A DNA stretch of 64,000 bases from Auricularia sp. M13 (GCA_037042915.1 CM073195.1:3162001-3226000), one strand, 5' to 3'. Positions 24,673 to 36,900 are shown, counted from the stretch's first letter. Notes: a model not told the origin generated them from the letters alone. Made by a program: numbers and translations.

Positions 24673-26753
24673 ATGGCTAAGGAAATCACGGTAATAGAGC
24701 AAGCGTCGGCTTCCAAAATCAAGAAAAGCTTTCTGCTCGCACTGTTCTGCATTGCTCAGTTCATCGACGCATTCAACATCAAGTATATCCCAATGCACCT
24801 CTCCCATGATGCATGCATTCTCTCTGACTCTTTCACTACGAAAACAGTGCGCTGTATTCTGCGATACCGATCATGCGTGAGGAACTCCATCTATCTGGGT
24901 CCGAGAGCGTGTGGCTCGTGAGCGCATACCAGTTGCCAACCTTCGCTGCCTTTCTACTCTGCGTACGCATGACATGGCTTTCTCTCCCTCTGCGGACTCA
25001 ATATCACTCAATCAGGACGCATCTCGGACGTATGCAATCCCAAGTCCTGTTTTGTCGTGGGAGCTATGGCTCTTGGTGCCTTCAGTATCCTTGTGGGAGT
25101 TGTGCCGGACAAAATTGCCTTGCTAGTGATGCGCGCGCTCAGGTTCGCCACAGTTTTAATCTCGTTGAAAACTGAAGAAACGCTAACGCTCCTCCACCCG
25201 CCTACATAGCGGCATTGCTGCAGCGCTCACCATCCCCTCGTCCCTCCGGCTTCTCGTCAGTCTTTTCCCAGAGCAACGAGAGCAGGCCCGGACGCTCGGA
25301 GTCTTTGGAGCATGCGCTACGCTCGGAAATGGTTCGTCTGGCCGTAGCACGTTCATTGAAAGTTTAGCTGATTCTAAATACTTGCCGTGTACACAGTCCT
25401 GGGCATCATCATCGGTGCCATATTCGTCCAGTACGCCAACTGGCACTGGATCTTTCATACTGCGGGAATAATCGCTATAATGGTCGGCCTCGTCTGCGTG
25501 GTTGTGGTCCCAAAACAACACGCCCCTGCGGACCCATCCAAGCATTGGCTTACGCACCTGGACCTGCCAGGAATAGGAATTATAACGAGTGAGAATACCG
25601 CGATATCACAGTCCCTTCGATTGACATTCCATAACAGCCGCGATGATACTTGTGATCTTCGCGCTCACCTCCTCGGGAACAGAGGGTTGGACCTCTGCGA
25701 CGGTGCTTGCACCTCTCATCCTCGGTCTCCTCCTCATCGCGGGGTTCTTCGTCTGGGAAGCATACACCGACGAGAGAGACGCTGCCTTCCCTCCGAAAAC
25801 ATGGAGGTACCCGAACTTCACAGTACTGTTCTTTATTGCGCTCACGATCGTGCTATGGTAAGGGCATGGACTTTTCGCAAGGACCATATCTAACTTTTCT
25901 TTAGGATAGCCAATCTATTTCTGATCAAAGTCCAGCTCTGGCAGGATGTATACCACTGGAGCCCCATCAAGAGTGCAATCCACCTTTTGCCTGTTGGACT
26001 GGTCGCAGGTCCCACCGCCATCATCGCCGAACCTCTTTGCAATCGCTTTGAGAATAAATGGACCCTGCTGCTCGCGCAAACGCTGTTGGTTATCTCGACC
26101 GTCTTCTTCCCGTTCGCGGACCAGAATTCTGCACGATCGTACTGGAGGCTTGACTTCCCGGCGATGGTCATCGGCGCAGCGGGTGGTGCGCTGCTCTACG
26201 TCAATGTCAAGTAAGTCTCCAGTCGCACGTTGCGAGCAAAGGCTAAAGCCCGCTACCCCTTACCTGTAGCGTCGCAGTATTCCACCACACACCTGCTGAA
26301 ATCTCTGGCACTGTCGGCGCCATCATCAATTCAGCGCTGCAACTCGGTTCGGCGGTAGGCGTGGCCGTGGTCTCGTCCATCATTTCAGATGTCGGTGCGT
26401 CTCACCCAGACGATTCTTATGCCGGACGCGCCGCCGCGTTCTGGTTCCTCTTCGCGCTCATGGTGGTCTGCGCCGTGGCCATCGTTCTGTTCTACCGCAC
26501 GGACGAGCAGCTGCGACATCGGGATGATGCGATGGCGCTTCGCGTGGGCGCGCCCATCAAGGACGTTCGACAAGCCGAGGGCGTGGATCTAGAGAGTGCT
26601 CAGACTACATCCCTCACTGCTATCCCGCCCTGGAGCGTGAAAGAGATACAGCTCGAAGAAGCAGTGTCTAAGAAGCCAGCCAAGACGGCGGGCGAGGAAG
26701 AATGTCGACAAAATGTCGACACGTCACGGTGTAATGTTGGAGACACGACATAG
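24673..26753 (+). CDS. MFS transporter, DHA2-type, copy 2 (possibly impaired)
   Basis: This is a tandem paralogue of the gene at 21109, with matching blocks in the same order: LLALFCIAQFIDAFNI, ESVWLVSAYQL, GRISDVCNPKSCFVVGAMAL, GIAAALTIPSSLRLLVSLFP, YANWHWIFHTAGIIAIMVGL, WSPIKSAIHLLPVGLVAGPT and FHHTPAEISGTVGAIINSAL. Most introns keep frame with GT-AG. An extra proline codon follows YQL. At the intron after FAAFLLC (about 24961-25017) the only GT donor and the only good AG acceptor leave the wrong phase for GRISDV. A GC donor at 24967, giving LLCVRRISDV, would restore frame but has a weak consensus. The gene may therefore be a recent pseudogene or may use an unusual donor. The tail ends NVGDTT with TAG at 26751-26753. 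Confidence 0.75.
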
Positions 26754-27423
26754 AGTTTCGGTAGCAGCGTCACAGGTAGACGTTCCCGCGAAATTGATAG
26801 TGACTGAGCTTCAAACTAGTTATCATAAACAGTGCCGCGAAGGTTCGACTTGCACTATTATACATGGTGAATATGCAGTCCGAAAAGCATGGGTTATCCG
26901 CCAGTGCGTAGCTTAGTTTGGGCGTACAGCGTGTTGTCCTCGCCGCCAATGCTCGGCCTTCGGGGCAGTATCCCATTCAGCACAAGACAGCGCAGCAACA
27001 GCAGCCCCAAGAGAGCCAGACGTATGCAGGCTTACAGTAAACAAGCCCTGCTGAAGCAAGCGCATGATGGCCAAGTATCTGGTGGTGCCGTATATAACAA
27101 TGAAGCACGAGCCAGTGCCAAGCAGAGAAGCGATGAGCAGATCAAGTAGGTCTTTGCGAAGAGTTTGCGGCTGCACGTGCCGCTACGTAGCAGGCAAGAC
27201 CTCGGCCAAGTTGGGCTCGTTGTAGCGCTCTACGGCGATGTCCTGAGTGCAACGAAACCCAACCCAGTCCAAAACCAGGAAAGAATTTTCGCTCTGAGGA
27301 AAGCTGATCGCGAGCGACCAAGTTCGTTTTCTGTAGCGACAGTGCACGGACATGATGGTCGCCGCCAAAGAGAAGGTGGAAAATCCCGGTCATTGCATCC
27401 GCATACTCTCCTCTTCCTCAACC
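26754..27423. other. Intergenic region before RPF2
   Basis: I see no supportable gene in this 670-bp interval between two plus-strand genes. Short overlapping open frames on both strands show no motif. Confidence 0.5.
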
Positions 27424-28613
27424 ATGCTCAGGACAATGTACGCTTCAATCTCGTTTCACGCCCTGTTTACCTTTTTGATACTGAGGCTTTCCCAGAAAAC
27501 CCAAGAATGCGCGTTCAAAGCGTGCCCTGCAGGCTCGGGAGCCGAAAGAAGTAGAGGACCCGCGCACTTGCATTTTCGTGCGCGGTACGCACACCGGAGA
27601 GGTGCTCAATGGTGTCATGAAGGACTTGGTGTGCACGCAAACCTTGGTAATGACTCAATGCGCTCAATCTGACTTGGGTACTCAGATGGCTCTCAAGCGG
27701 CCACATGCTATATCCTTCAACAAGAAAAATACGATCCGGCCATTCGAGGACGCAGCTTCGCTGGAATTCTGGGCAGGCAAGAATGATGCTAGCATGTTCG
27801 TCGTCGGGCAAAGCACGAAGAAACGGCCAGATGGCCTCACAATTGCCCGAATGTTCGATGGTCGTACTCTGGACATGCTTGAGCTCGGTGTTACATCGTA
27901 CACGCCCATGTCTGCCTTCAAGGTGCGTTTCTGAATTTATATTGTCGAGCTGCATTCCACTAACTGATTTTCACTTGTAGACACAAAAAGCAACGCCAGG
28001 GAACCGACCGCTTTTACATTTCGCCTCGGAGCAATTCGACGCAAACCCGCGTTTAGCTCAGCTTAAAAGCATGCTCCTCGACATGTTTGGCGGCGGAGAA
28101 GCCTCGGACGCGTTATGTCTTACAGGCATTGAGCACGTAATAAGCGTCACATTGGGCCCAATGCCGCACGCCACCTCGACCGCCACTGCGCCTGCGCCGA
28201 CAGCATCTTCGTCGCAAGAAGTGCTCCCGCCCGTCCATTTGCGCGTATTCACCATCCAGCTCCTCGCGTCGGGCGTACGCACGCCCCGCGTGGAGCTGCA
28301 GCCTCACGGCCCGTCCATCGACTTCGTCCTGCGGCGGCACACTGACCCGGACCCGGAGTTGCTCAAACAGGCGATGAAGCGGCCCAAGATGGCGAAGAAA
28401 GACGTCGAATCCGGCCTTGGCAAGAAGCGCAAGAACATGGAGGTCGACGAGATGGGCGACTTGCGCGGACATATCCATCTTGGGAAGCAGGACCTGGGCA
28501 AATTGCAAGGGCGCAAGATGAAAGGCCTGCGGCCCCGCGCAGACGAGATGGACGTCGACGAGGACGAGGATGGCGACGATGCACCGCCAGCAAAGCGGAG
28601 CAGGGACGAGTAG
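27424..28613 (+). CDS. RPF2: Ribosome production factor 2 (Brix-domain protein Rpf2)
   Basis: Rpf2 acts in the nucleolus with Rrs1 to place the 5S RNP into pre-60S particles. The ATG at 27424 reads MLRTI and, after a GT-AG intron, KPKNARSKRALQAREPKEVE, which is the conserved N-terminus of the family. The Brix domain follows: CIFVRGTHTGEVLNGVMKDL, then after another intron MALKRPHAISFNKKNTIRPF, EDAASLEFWAGKNDASMFVV and MFDGRTLDMLELGV. The last long exon gives HFASEQFDANPRLAQLKSML and IEHVISVTLG, and the C-terminal HIHLGKQDLGKLQGRKMKGL block. The acidic tail ends KRSRDE with TAG at 28611-28613. About 320 residues is normal. The gene looks intact. Confidence 0.93.
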
Positions 28614-28699
28614 CGCGTACTGTATCAAAAGTATCTATGCTTATCTTCGCACTGGCTAATGTGCTCTGTTCAATTTCTCGGTCTCCACTGCCAGCGACT

Positions 28700-29260
28700 A
28701 ACGACGATGCAATAGGGCAACACTGACCGCACGAACATCTATTCTCCTGAAAATGGGTCTGCATGGGACCGAGCATCGAATCCTTTCATAACAAGATCCG
28801 GGAATAAGTAATCCACCTTGTGGCCCGGGTGATGGGCCACAACTCGACTGCTTGTCCCATGTATTCAAGGTGCAGTACGTTCTGCAGTACGTGCAGAAGT
28901 GGCAGCATCTCTCGCCTATGGACACATCCCCTGGGAAGAGGGTGATCGAGCTGAGCATAACGTGTCGCAGTTCAGGGAAGTTCCCACCGAAGATATTGAC
29001 CGGGAGATGCATCGGGCCAGTTGCAGCCCTCTCTGAGTGGGATGGTCCAACCATGTACTCGCGACTGTCTCAGCAGCCTTTGATGAAGAGACGTTGTATT
29101 CTCTGCATGTGCGGCCTCAGAGCAGCCAGCAGGGCTTTGGTCATATCCCTGCACTCCTGCGACGACTCGAGGAGAGACTCGTCCAAGAAACTAAGGCCCT
29201 GTGAAATAGGTATCAAAGGTATCTGCATTGCAGCCAGCGGTTTCCTTCGGGTAGTACAGT
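28700..29260 (-). pseudogene. F-box/LRR-like remnant
   Basis: The minus strand carries two broken stretches with leucine-rich character: ALLAALRPHMQRIQRLFIKG near 29090-29155 and LPVNIFGGNFPELRHVMLSS near 28940-29010. The second resembles the repeat block following the F-box in many basidiomycete F-box-like proteins. A stop separates them and no F-box start is visible, so I read this as a decayed gene fragment just beyond the stop of the neighbouring 7TM gene. The similarity is by eye only. Confidence 0.4.
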
Positions 29261-29279
29261 GCACGGAGCAAGGTCTCAG

Positions 29280-30926
29280 TCACACTTCGTCGATCTTCAT
29301 CCTCGGGCCGTTGCTTGACGGGCGCCCGGGCGTTTGCCACCGGCGCCAGAACGCCCACTCGCCTTGGATGTCCTACCGTTTTCCGGTCAGCATTCGCTCG
29401 AACGGATAGACATACGTGAAGACGGAGAGAGTACTGACTGATTGGATGCCGAAGACGAAAGTTATGACCAGTGGCACTAGCGTTCCCGATGGAATAATGA
29501 GAATTACGGGGTATATATGGAAGTGTGGCATACCGGTCGCGATGAACATGTCCGGAGCGGGTGTCGAGACGAAGACCGAGATCAGGGACAGACTATTCAT
29601 ATAAGACGGGAAAGTGAGGTGAGTTTGTAAAGGAACACGGAAAGCATAGCGACGAGGGACGCACATGAATCCGACGATCACGTACACGCCGAAGACGGCG
29701 ACGCGGACGATGAGGTGCGGGTCCACGCCCGCGCTGTCCTCCTGGCCCGAGTTGCGCAGGCCGATCCAGTTCCGGCGCAAGACGATGCTTATTCTCACTG
29801 TGCATTGTAATCCGTTATGTCGAGGAAGAGCATTGACAGAGAGACTCTAACCGACCTTCGTAGTAGATGGTGGCCAGGAGAACCAGCGCTGTGAAAAGCG
29901 CTACGACGACGGAACTGGGATACACGTTAGGCACCTTAGTCGGACTGTACTCGGGTGGGACAGAGACGCACAGCGGGCTGTGGTTGACCGAACAATACAG
30001 CTTTCGCCGCGAGAGCGAGACTTCGCCGGGGTTGTTGGCGGCGAGCTAATGTTGGAGATCGGGGGAATAGTCATCAGCACCGCGAGCAAGAATCGGTGTC
30101 AGCCTCCTTACGATTGCGCCCGTGATGCCGAAGGTGGCGAAGGCGACGTAGGGCATCACCAACAGCTGTGTATGGTGCGTAGGTCAGATAGGAGATGATA
30201 TGCAGCAGAAGTCAAGGGGCTGAGGGGACGCACGAGGGTGGTGCGGAAAGTGCGCATCCAGTTCAGGCTTCGCGGGAGCTCCTTCTGGATGGAGGTTCGC
30301 ACGGTCGTCCACACCTTGAAAGAGCGTCAGGAACGGGAAACGCAATGTATGGGAGGACGTTACATGGTATATAATAGCAAAAGACGACACCGACATCCTG
30401 TAACGACAGGATCAGCCTGGAACGCGCATGCCATACCGAATGCAGGGTACAACGTACATCGGAGGGACGGCAAACTGCATGAGTGCTGCCTGGCCCATGC
30501 ACAGACCACGGTCCGGCCCCTCCGGGATATACTGCCCAGCGTAGAAGCTACCCGGTGTCGTCAGGCGCTGTCTCCAACTCGCGCGCAAACGCCTGGCACG
30601 CACAGTATGCAGGCGATGATGCTCGTTATAATCCACGTCAGGCACCTTCAGCCAGTGAGCCTCCAGGTACGAGAAAGGGCAAAGCAGACACTTACATGTT
30701 GATGAGGACCGGGTGCCGCTTTGCGCGCGAGAACATGAAGGTACATGTAAGGATTGGCAGCGTGACGTGCCCGCCGGCGATATAGAAGAATATCCATGCG
30801 ATGAGCGTTCGCTGGGCGGCGCTGCCGCTCAGCGCGACGTTGAAGGCTCCTGCACCGGACGCGCGTCATTATCAGTCGGAGCCGCATCCATACACAGCAC
30901 GCACGGGTGGCGAGCACGACGCTCAT
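29280..30926 (-). CDS. Seven-transmembrane receptor-like protein (basidiomycete family), member 1
   Basis: This is a polytopic membrane protein with GPCR-like layout, of a family common in Agaricomycetes with unknown ligand. The start at 30926 gives MSVVLATR, joined across an intron to AFNVALSGSAAQRTLIAWIF. Membrane segments follow: AWIFFYIAGGHVTLPILTCT, WIITSIIACILFYAGQY, MGQAALMQFAVPPMSVSSFA, LLVMPYVAFATFGITGAI, SSVVVALFTALVLLATIYYE, LIVRVAVFGVYVIVGFM and SLSLISVFVSTPAPDMF. A family-like loop, NNPGEVSLSRRKLYCSVNH, lies near 29980-30055. The last exon ends MKIDEV with TGA at 29280-29282. About ten GT-AG introns keep frame. It is not the STE3 pheromone receptor type. A paralogue lies at 61996-63472. 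Confidence 0.75.
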
Positions 30927-31358
30927 TGAGCTCGCTTGTGGAGGAGCGTTCCGAGTTTACTGTCTAGTCGCCAGTGACGAGCGAAGAGCGACGACGACCG
31001 GTGTGCGCAGCAGCCAGTCCAGCACGAAGAGTCCAACACTTGAAATTGAGCTGGGATTTCCCATCAGATTCTGTCTCCATCTTGGCGACCGGTTGACAGC
31101 TCCTCGGATCGGGCCGGCCTGACTGAGATAAAGAACCTTAAAATCCTGAATACTGGCAGCCTTTCGAATACAGAGTACGAGGCGCCAAATATCGTTATCA
31201 TAATCACCGGCCCAGAATGGCAGCATTCCATTTGAAGGGGTCGCTCGCGAAGGAAAGGGAGCAACCAATCGAGAAGAGGTGGCAATTTATTAAATTTCTC
31301 GCGCTGCCTTCGTACACATGGAAGCACGGCTTCGACAGAACTAAACAGCGTCTTCCGT
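30927..31358. other. Intergenic region
   Basis: Lies between two minus-strand genes: the promoter of the 7TM gene and the 3' flank of the GH28 gene. I see nothing else supportable. Confidence 0.5.
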
Positions 31359-33975
31359 TCACAGGCACTGCGAGTAATACTATATGTCCGCATAAGCAAT
31401 GGGACGCATAATGGGCATGGCGCACTAACCTCGTTGCTAACAGTGCAAGTATACGGCGACTCGCACACAGTAGGACCTGTCCATCCAATGCCACCGCACT
31501 GCCCGTAGTGCGCGGCCGTCCCTCCCGAGCCGCCTCCGCCAGTGGGACCCGGCGCCGCGGTGGTCGTGGTGCCAGACGAGGCCGGGGGCGCACCACCATT
31601 ACCCCCATTTTGCAGACGCATGAGAGGGGTGATTTGTGCAAGGCCGGGGTAGTATGTGATCGGGATGGTTCTGCAGGATCGATTTGAGGTCATTAAATGG
31701 GAGTTCGTATTAAGAATGATAACGCGGTGTCAGATGGAAGACTCACGGCGTCGGGATGCTTGCAGTCTGCGGGAATCCCTGGCTCAGATCCCCAGCCAGA
31801 GTGGGCGGTGGCTATATCCGAGAGTCTGTGAGCTCCGAGGCAGCTGCGCGTCGATCAAGACATACGGTGTATCCGGCGGGCTGGGCGATAGTCGAGGAAG
31901 TCGTGTAACTGGCAGTAATATCAATACTAATGCACAAATCCAACTTGAAAGAGGGCGACTTACGAAGTGTGAGAGCTTCCGCTGCGCAGGCATGCACCGG
32001 AGCCATAGGCTGATTCACACTTGATTATAGCCGAGCCTGAGAGGGACCACATGTAGACGTTCGATAGCGTGATGTCCTGCCGGAAGGAGAAGTGAGTATA
32101 GCTAAAATCGCATAGCAATCTCACGCACAGTGCAGGGGTTCGTGTCCGGGCAGAGGATTGATATTGGCGGGCGCTGGGTCCCGTTCGCTACGTTGCCGTC
32201 CCAGTTCTACGATGACATTGTAAACTCAGCCATAAGAATCAGGACGGAGAAGGCGGGTTTAGCATACGCTGAAGGTGATCTTGCTGTACGTTACGCCGTT
32301 ACCCGGGTTCTGGCTGATCGAGCTCCAGTAGCTGTTGATGTACAATCCTGTAAAGATAATAGGTCAAACTCGTGTCTGAGACTCCTGGCTGTGATATTCA
32401 TACCGTACGCAGTGCCACGCGAACGAAACTGGTCCAGAACGACGTTCGTCACGGTACCGTTGCCACCGTTGGACTTGAACATCATTGCTTGATTACCGCC
32501 GTTCGTGTACACATTGCGATAGAGGATGTTCTTGATGTCCACATTGTTGTTCAAAGAACCGAACGCGCATCCACCTAGCATGTCGATGAGACAGGCCCGA
32601 ACGTAGCATTAGAATGACAGTATCGTACCCGAAAAGTTGCACCAAACTATTTGAAGGAATCAGTGGACGAGCCTGCTTAGGAAGTCGATTGAGAATATGC
32701 GCACTACGTTCGACCTGGATGTTGCTTGCAGGTGACTGTACCGTTGTTAGCGATAGTATCCAGGCGTCCAAGATGAATGAAGCCTTGCCTTAATGGTGAC
32801 ACACTCATCCTGGTTCGTAACCATGACGTCGTGGATCCAGTGGTCTGAAGAATGCGTTCAGCTTACAAGCAAGCGAAGCACTAGGCAGAGCACTGACTGT
32901 CCCCGGAGACGTCAATCCCGTCCGAGCCACCGCTGAATCGGACATAGCATTAGCGCCGGTTTCCGGCCCAGGGAAGAATAACAATAAACATACATAGCTG
33001 CTCCGCGGATGGCCAAGTTGTAAACTTCGCCCCTCGAACCATTCTAGCATCTTGAGACGGAACTCTTCAGGAGCAAATGGAGACGTACATCGATGATGAG
33101 ATGGAACTCCGGAGCTACCTCAGAGACGTTAGTGGATCGACATGTGGGACCCTGGCCGCGTACAGTCGACCAGAATCAAATCGTGGACGGAGAAGCTGGT
33201 GGAGGTGATGATGCGAATCAAGCGGGGGCTTCAATCGAGGTCAATGGCGTGTTACGGAAACCATAGTCTCAGGACGTACCCTGCGTTCCTGCACTGGAAC
33301 CCGTTGCCCTGAATTCCTCCCGCCGAGTTGCTGGAGTAGAACTCGAAGTCCTGCGCGTTGGTGATGGCAAACATGTGGCCGGAGGTGGTCGCGGCGCGTG
33401 TGATCAGGCCGTCCAGCTGATGGAGATTCTCGAGTCGATAGCTATCCTTGACGAATCATGTAAGGAAGACATACCTGTATCGCCCAATTCTTTCCGTTAT
33501 TGAGAGTGACCCATGTCTTCATGCTGCACCAATGTTAACGCATTTGCTTATGGTGTCACTGTACCAACTTGTAGTTTCCCGCCGGGATATAGAGCGTAGA
33601 GCCAGCGTTCTTCGTCACGCAGTTGTTGAACGCGCTAGTGATCGCAGGGCCTATCGGAAGTTTAGACACGACTCCTGCTTTCCACAGAAAAATACCCCAC
33701 CAATATCACTGGGAGCAGGCAGAGCATGGGTAACGGCCCGGAATGCGCAACATTTTAGTGAGCCCACCTCGATCCCACAGAGCCACCATAGTCCAGAACA
33801 TTGCAAATGTGGGCCCGCTTGGAAGCATGAGAGGTCGTAGGACCAACACTGGGATAGAACGGAGCTTCGTAAGGGTTCAGATAGTATGTTAAATGGGCGC
33901 GCACGTCGTGGTCAGTTGGGCGGCAACGCCAATAGCCCAAAGCGCGCCTGCGGCAGCGTAGAGACCCAGCATCAT
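31359..33975 (-). CDS. GH28 rhamnogalacturonase with C-terminal CBM1
   Basis: A secreted pectinase that would hydrolyse rhamnogalacturonan I, tethered to plant cell wall by a cellulose-binding module. [19 protein letters not shown] at the start (33975) is a good signal peptide. The mature protein begins near [16 protein letters not shown], and [12 protein letters not shown] follows. The GH28 right-handed helix has [31 protein letters not shown], the acidic pair in [20 protein letters not shown] and [18 protein letters not shown]. After a Gly/Ser/Thr/Pro linker comes CBM1: [19 protein letters not shown], closed across an intron by YYSQCL and TGA at 31359-31361. About fifteen introns are needed. 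One exon is 8 nt (33701-33708) and one intron (32736-32788) has a GC donor. Every join keeps frame, so it looks functional. Confidence 0.9.
32736..32788 (-). other. GC-AG intron in the GH28 gene
   Basis: On the minus strand ATT AAG is followed by GCAAGG, and the intron ends CAG at 32736-32738. Splicing joins TIK to SPASNIQVE, the expected continuation in rhamnogalacturonases. No GT donor is placed to give this join. Confidence 0.8.
33701..33708 (-). other. 8-nt micro-exon in the GH28 gene
   Basis: The bases TGATATTG lie between an acceptor (CTCCCAG) and a donor (GTGGGG). Including them joins SVGS to SDIG and then [10 protein letters not shown], the form seen in other rhamnogalacturonases, where a polar residue and DIG or DLG precede PAI. 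Leaving them out breaks the frame. Confidence 0.7.
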
Positions 33976-36900
33976 CACGGCAAGGCGCAAACGCAGACCA
34001 TTAGGTGTATGTATACCCCACAACGGCGTCTAGTCGGTGAATGAGCGGATAGTCGACACGCCTGGGTGTGGAGGCTATAAAAAGCCGCAAGTCACGGAGC
34101 ACAGAGTTACCGCGGTCCATGAAGTATAGCAGTATAACCAGATGTCAAATATTGCCCCAGAGTAGAGCGTATTCTTGCGATGGCAGTCTGACATGCCGTG
34201 CCACGTCAACGGTCGAGGCAAGGAGGCGGCAACCGGTTGGTTTTTCTTCGGAGCATAATGAAGCTTCTCGGGGTCAGCAGACGGCGTCATTGGCGCAAGA
34301 TATTGTGCTCGTGGGTGTTGTCCGTGAGTGCCGCGTCCATGACGCTAAAACTGCAGCGCGACTCGAGCAGCCACAACGGCATGGAAAAATCGACGGAGCC
34401 ACACGCGCGCGAAGCCAAGCAACATATCGTGCAAAGACTCGCCACGAACAGAAAGACCGCCACATTGAGCCGCAGCTGGAACCAGGAGCATCTGACGAAA
34501 TTCGGGGCATTGGTCAAGAGGCAAGCTTAGGTAATAAGCGCGCGCTGAGTCGGTCCAACTTCCTCGAAACTTCGTCGACTCTTTCCAAGCACATTCTTGT
34601 GGCAGATTCGAGAGGCATTCCACAATACCAGTGCAACTCCTCTTCTGGCACTATTCTCATACAGGTCGGAAGATTTCTCACCCAGGGTCCAGCCAATGCT
34701 CGCGCGATACACATAATAGCATTCGAACAAGGCTTTCCTAGTAAGTCTTTATTGATTAGAAGACAGGGATATTCTATACATTGCTCGGAGGATTGTTTGG
34801 CCGAGGGTAGTGGACGGTTTGGTGCCCGGCGTATAGGTACTGTACTCTACGCGGTCCCACTAGAAATCATCTCGGACAGTATGGGAATCCGCCTTAACCC
34901 TTAATTCATTATCGTGACATTCCTTAAGCGATGTCAAAGCTTAAGAGGTGCCGCACATACCATAGCATACTCTCTCCGGTCAATGAATCAAACTTACCAG
35001 TTGCACCTCTCCTCGATCCCTCGCTTGTCCCGCGCCGTTGTAGCTCTCAAAATAACGTCCTTGCCACTAGGGTATTACACGTACTTACAGTACGTTCCTC
35101 GAACCTTGGATGCGCACTTCGAATCACAATGGCCAACTTCACCCGCGTGACTGCGAAGTCAGCAAGTCTGTTCGCAAAGCTGCCAGAATGACATCACGAG
35201 TAATAAATCACACGCAGAGGTTTACTTCAGACGGAGTCCCGTTCACCCGCCCGTGCTTCACTTGATATTGACTTCCAGAGGACTGTTATTGAGGCAAGGA
35301 TGGTACCATACTCCGGCACTTGTCGCGGTGATTCTTCACCCTTTGGGTCATGCCACTCGCGTGCCTTCGGGCCGAACGCGGCTTCCACAGGCATTCATTC
35401 TCCTGACAGGGAACAGCGAGATTGGCTCGTTTACGCAACATAGGCATCCCGACGATCGGGATCTGAGGGATATCCTGTGTTCCTCTCGGACCCATTCCCA
35501 TGCGCAAGCCTGACGCGCAGAGTTCCGCGAGGCCGCATTATCCCAAGCGAACGAAGCACCCTGGGCGCTGCGCATGAGAAGGCAATGCTACTATATGAGG
35601 TATGCCTCCTCCTCCTCCGATGCCGTCGATTCGCTCAGCTGTTCTTTTTTCTAGAAACCATTGTGTTTCTCTTCTAGCATTTCTATCGTTCCATAACCAG
35701 AGGAACGCTAAGTACTGCAGATCGTGTAGGCACCTATTTGCACGAGATGACAGGCACAAACCTCCATGGACCCTGAGCGCTTCACCGGCACAGCTGATCG
35801 TCATCGCAAAAGCTTATCTCGCCCAGATTGGTCTTCAAGCCGCGAGGATCATCCTCGTTGTGGCCAAAGATCTAGCCTCGAATGGAGACAGCGTGCCCAC
35901 GCAGTGAACACGTAAAGGGTGTGGCAGGCACCCGTGTCCAAACTGCCAGGCCGTGGGTGCGAGCTGCGCGAGCAGCGACACGCCGCACACGGGAACTGAG
36001 AATTACTGGCTTCACTGTGCCTCCTCGAGCGTCGATGCACGTCCACTGTTCAATCGAATCGGATCTCGTCACGAAACGTGCGTGTCAATACACTTCTGCT
36101 GATCGGGCAGCCCTCTCGCCGGTCCGGAGGGCACAACACCTTCCCCATGCAAACAGCTCTCAATCTCACGAGTGCAATCTGGGAAAGCGTCACTCGACGC
36201 GCAGAATAGCACACGACCAGCCCTCCTCCTCCGGCGGGAACGCCCAGGGACCCAGCCCATGCCTCGCTGACCCCACATTCCCGGGTAAGGCAGGCTTGCA
36301 CTCCCGACATTGCCCCATGCAGACATAACATGGCCTCACCACTTTGCAGAGCCGCACTGCTGGATCCTGACGCATCCTGACTACGCCCGCAGATGTGTAT
36401 CGTCGGACTGTGTGGGATGTGCGAGCGCGCTTGCTTGCCGCACATCGCACGGTAAGTTGCCGACGTGAAAAGCAAAGTCGAAATGGTAAGTCATGGCATT
36501 TCATTATCCTACACCTGTACTCGGGACAGTGCGAGTGGGATGATATAGATACTTGGTGTGCGTGGGTACGCCCTTTGGACGTGGGGCAATGCGATGGGAA
36601 CGAACAGATGAACATCGGAAGAGGGCGGCAGAGAGAAAAAGAGAGAGACAGAGGGAGAGGAAAGCTAAAACAGGACTCGCAGAAATCGGGAGGAAGAAAA
36701 TGACCCAAAAAGCGCCGCGCCAGTGCGTCGCTGTATGACATGTTGAAATCTCAAGGGGATAAGATACCAAAAACCCGAGTAGGACGAAAGAGAGAGGTGG
36801 AGGGGAGGGACGCGAGGCAAAAGCACAACAACAGCACGACATCGGACAGAGGGCAGGCAGGCAGGCAGGAGAAAAAGAAATCAATTCAGACAGTATAGTT
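33976..36900. other. Gene-poor interval, about 2.9 kb
   Basis: I can support no gene here. The longest plus-strand open frame (34068-34904) begins in the GH28 promoter and has no recognisable motif. Minus-strand frames near 34290-34730 contain one hydrophobic stretch (LNVAVFLFVASLCTICCLAS) but no clear splicing to a protein I know. A purine-rich plus-strand tract near 36600-36700 belongs to the 3' flank of the RasGEF gene. Confidence 0.4.

Noticed and set aside
29280-30926. STE3-type pheromone receptor and hence a mating-type locus
   Set aside because: The membrane segments and the FYC/YCS loop do not match STE3 receptors, and no pheromone precursor ending in a CaaX box is nearby.
34068-34904. 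Plus-strand open frame of 278 codons upstream of the GH28 gene
   Set aside because: It has no recognisable motif, lies over the GH28 promoter and shows no compositional sign of coding. Length alone is not enough.
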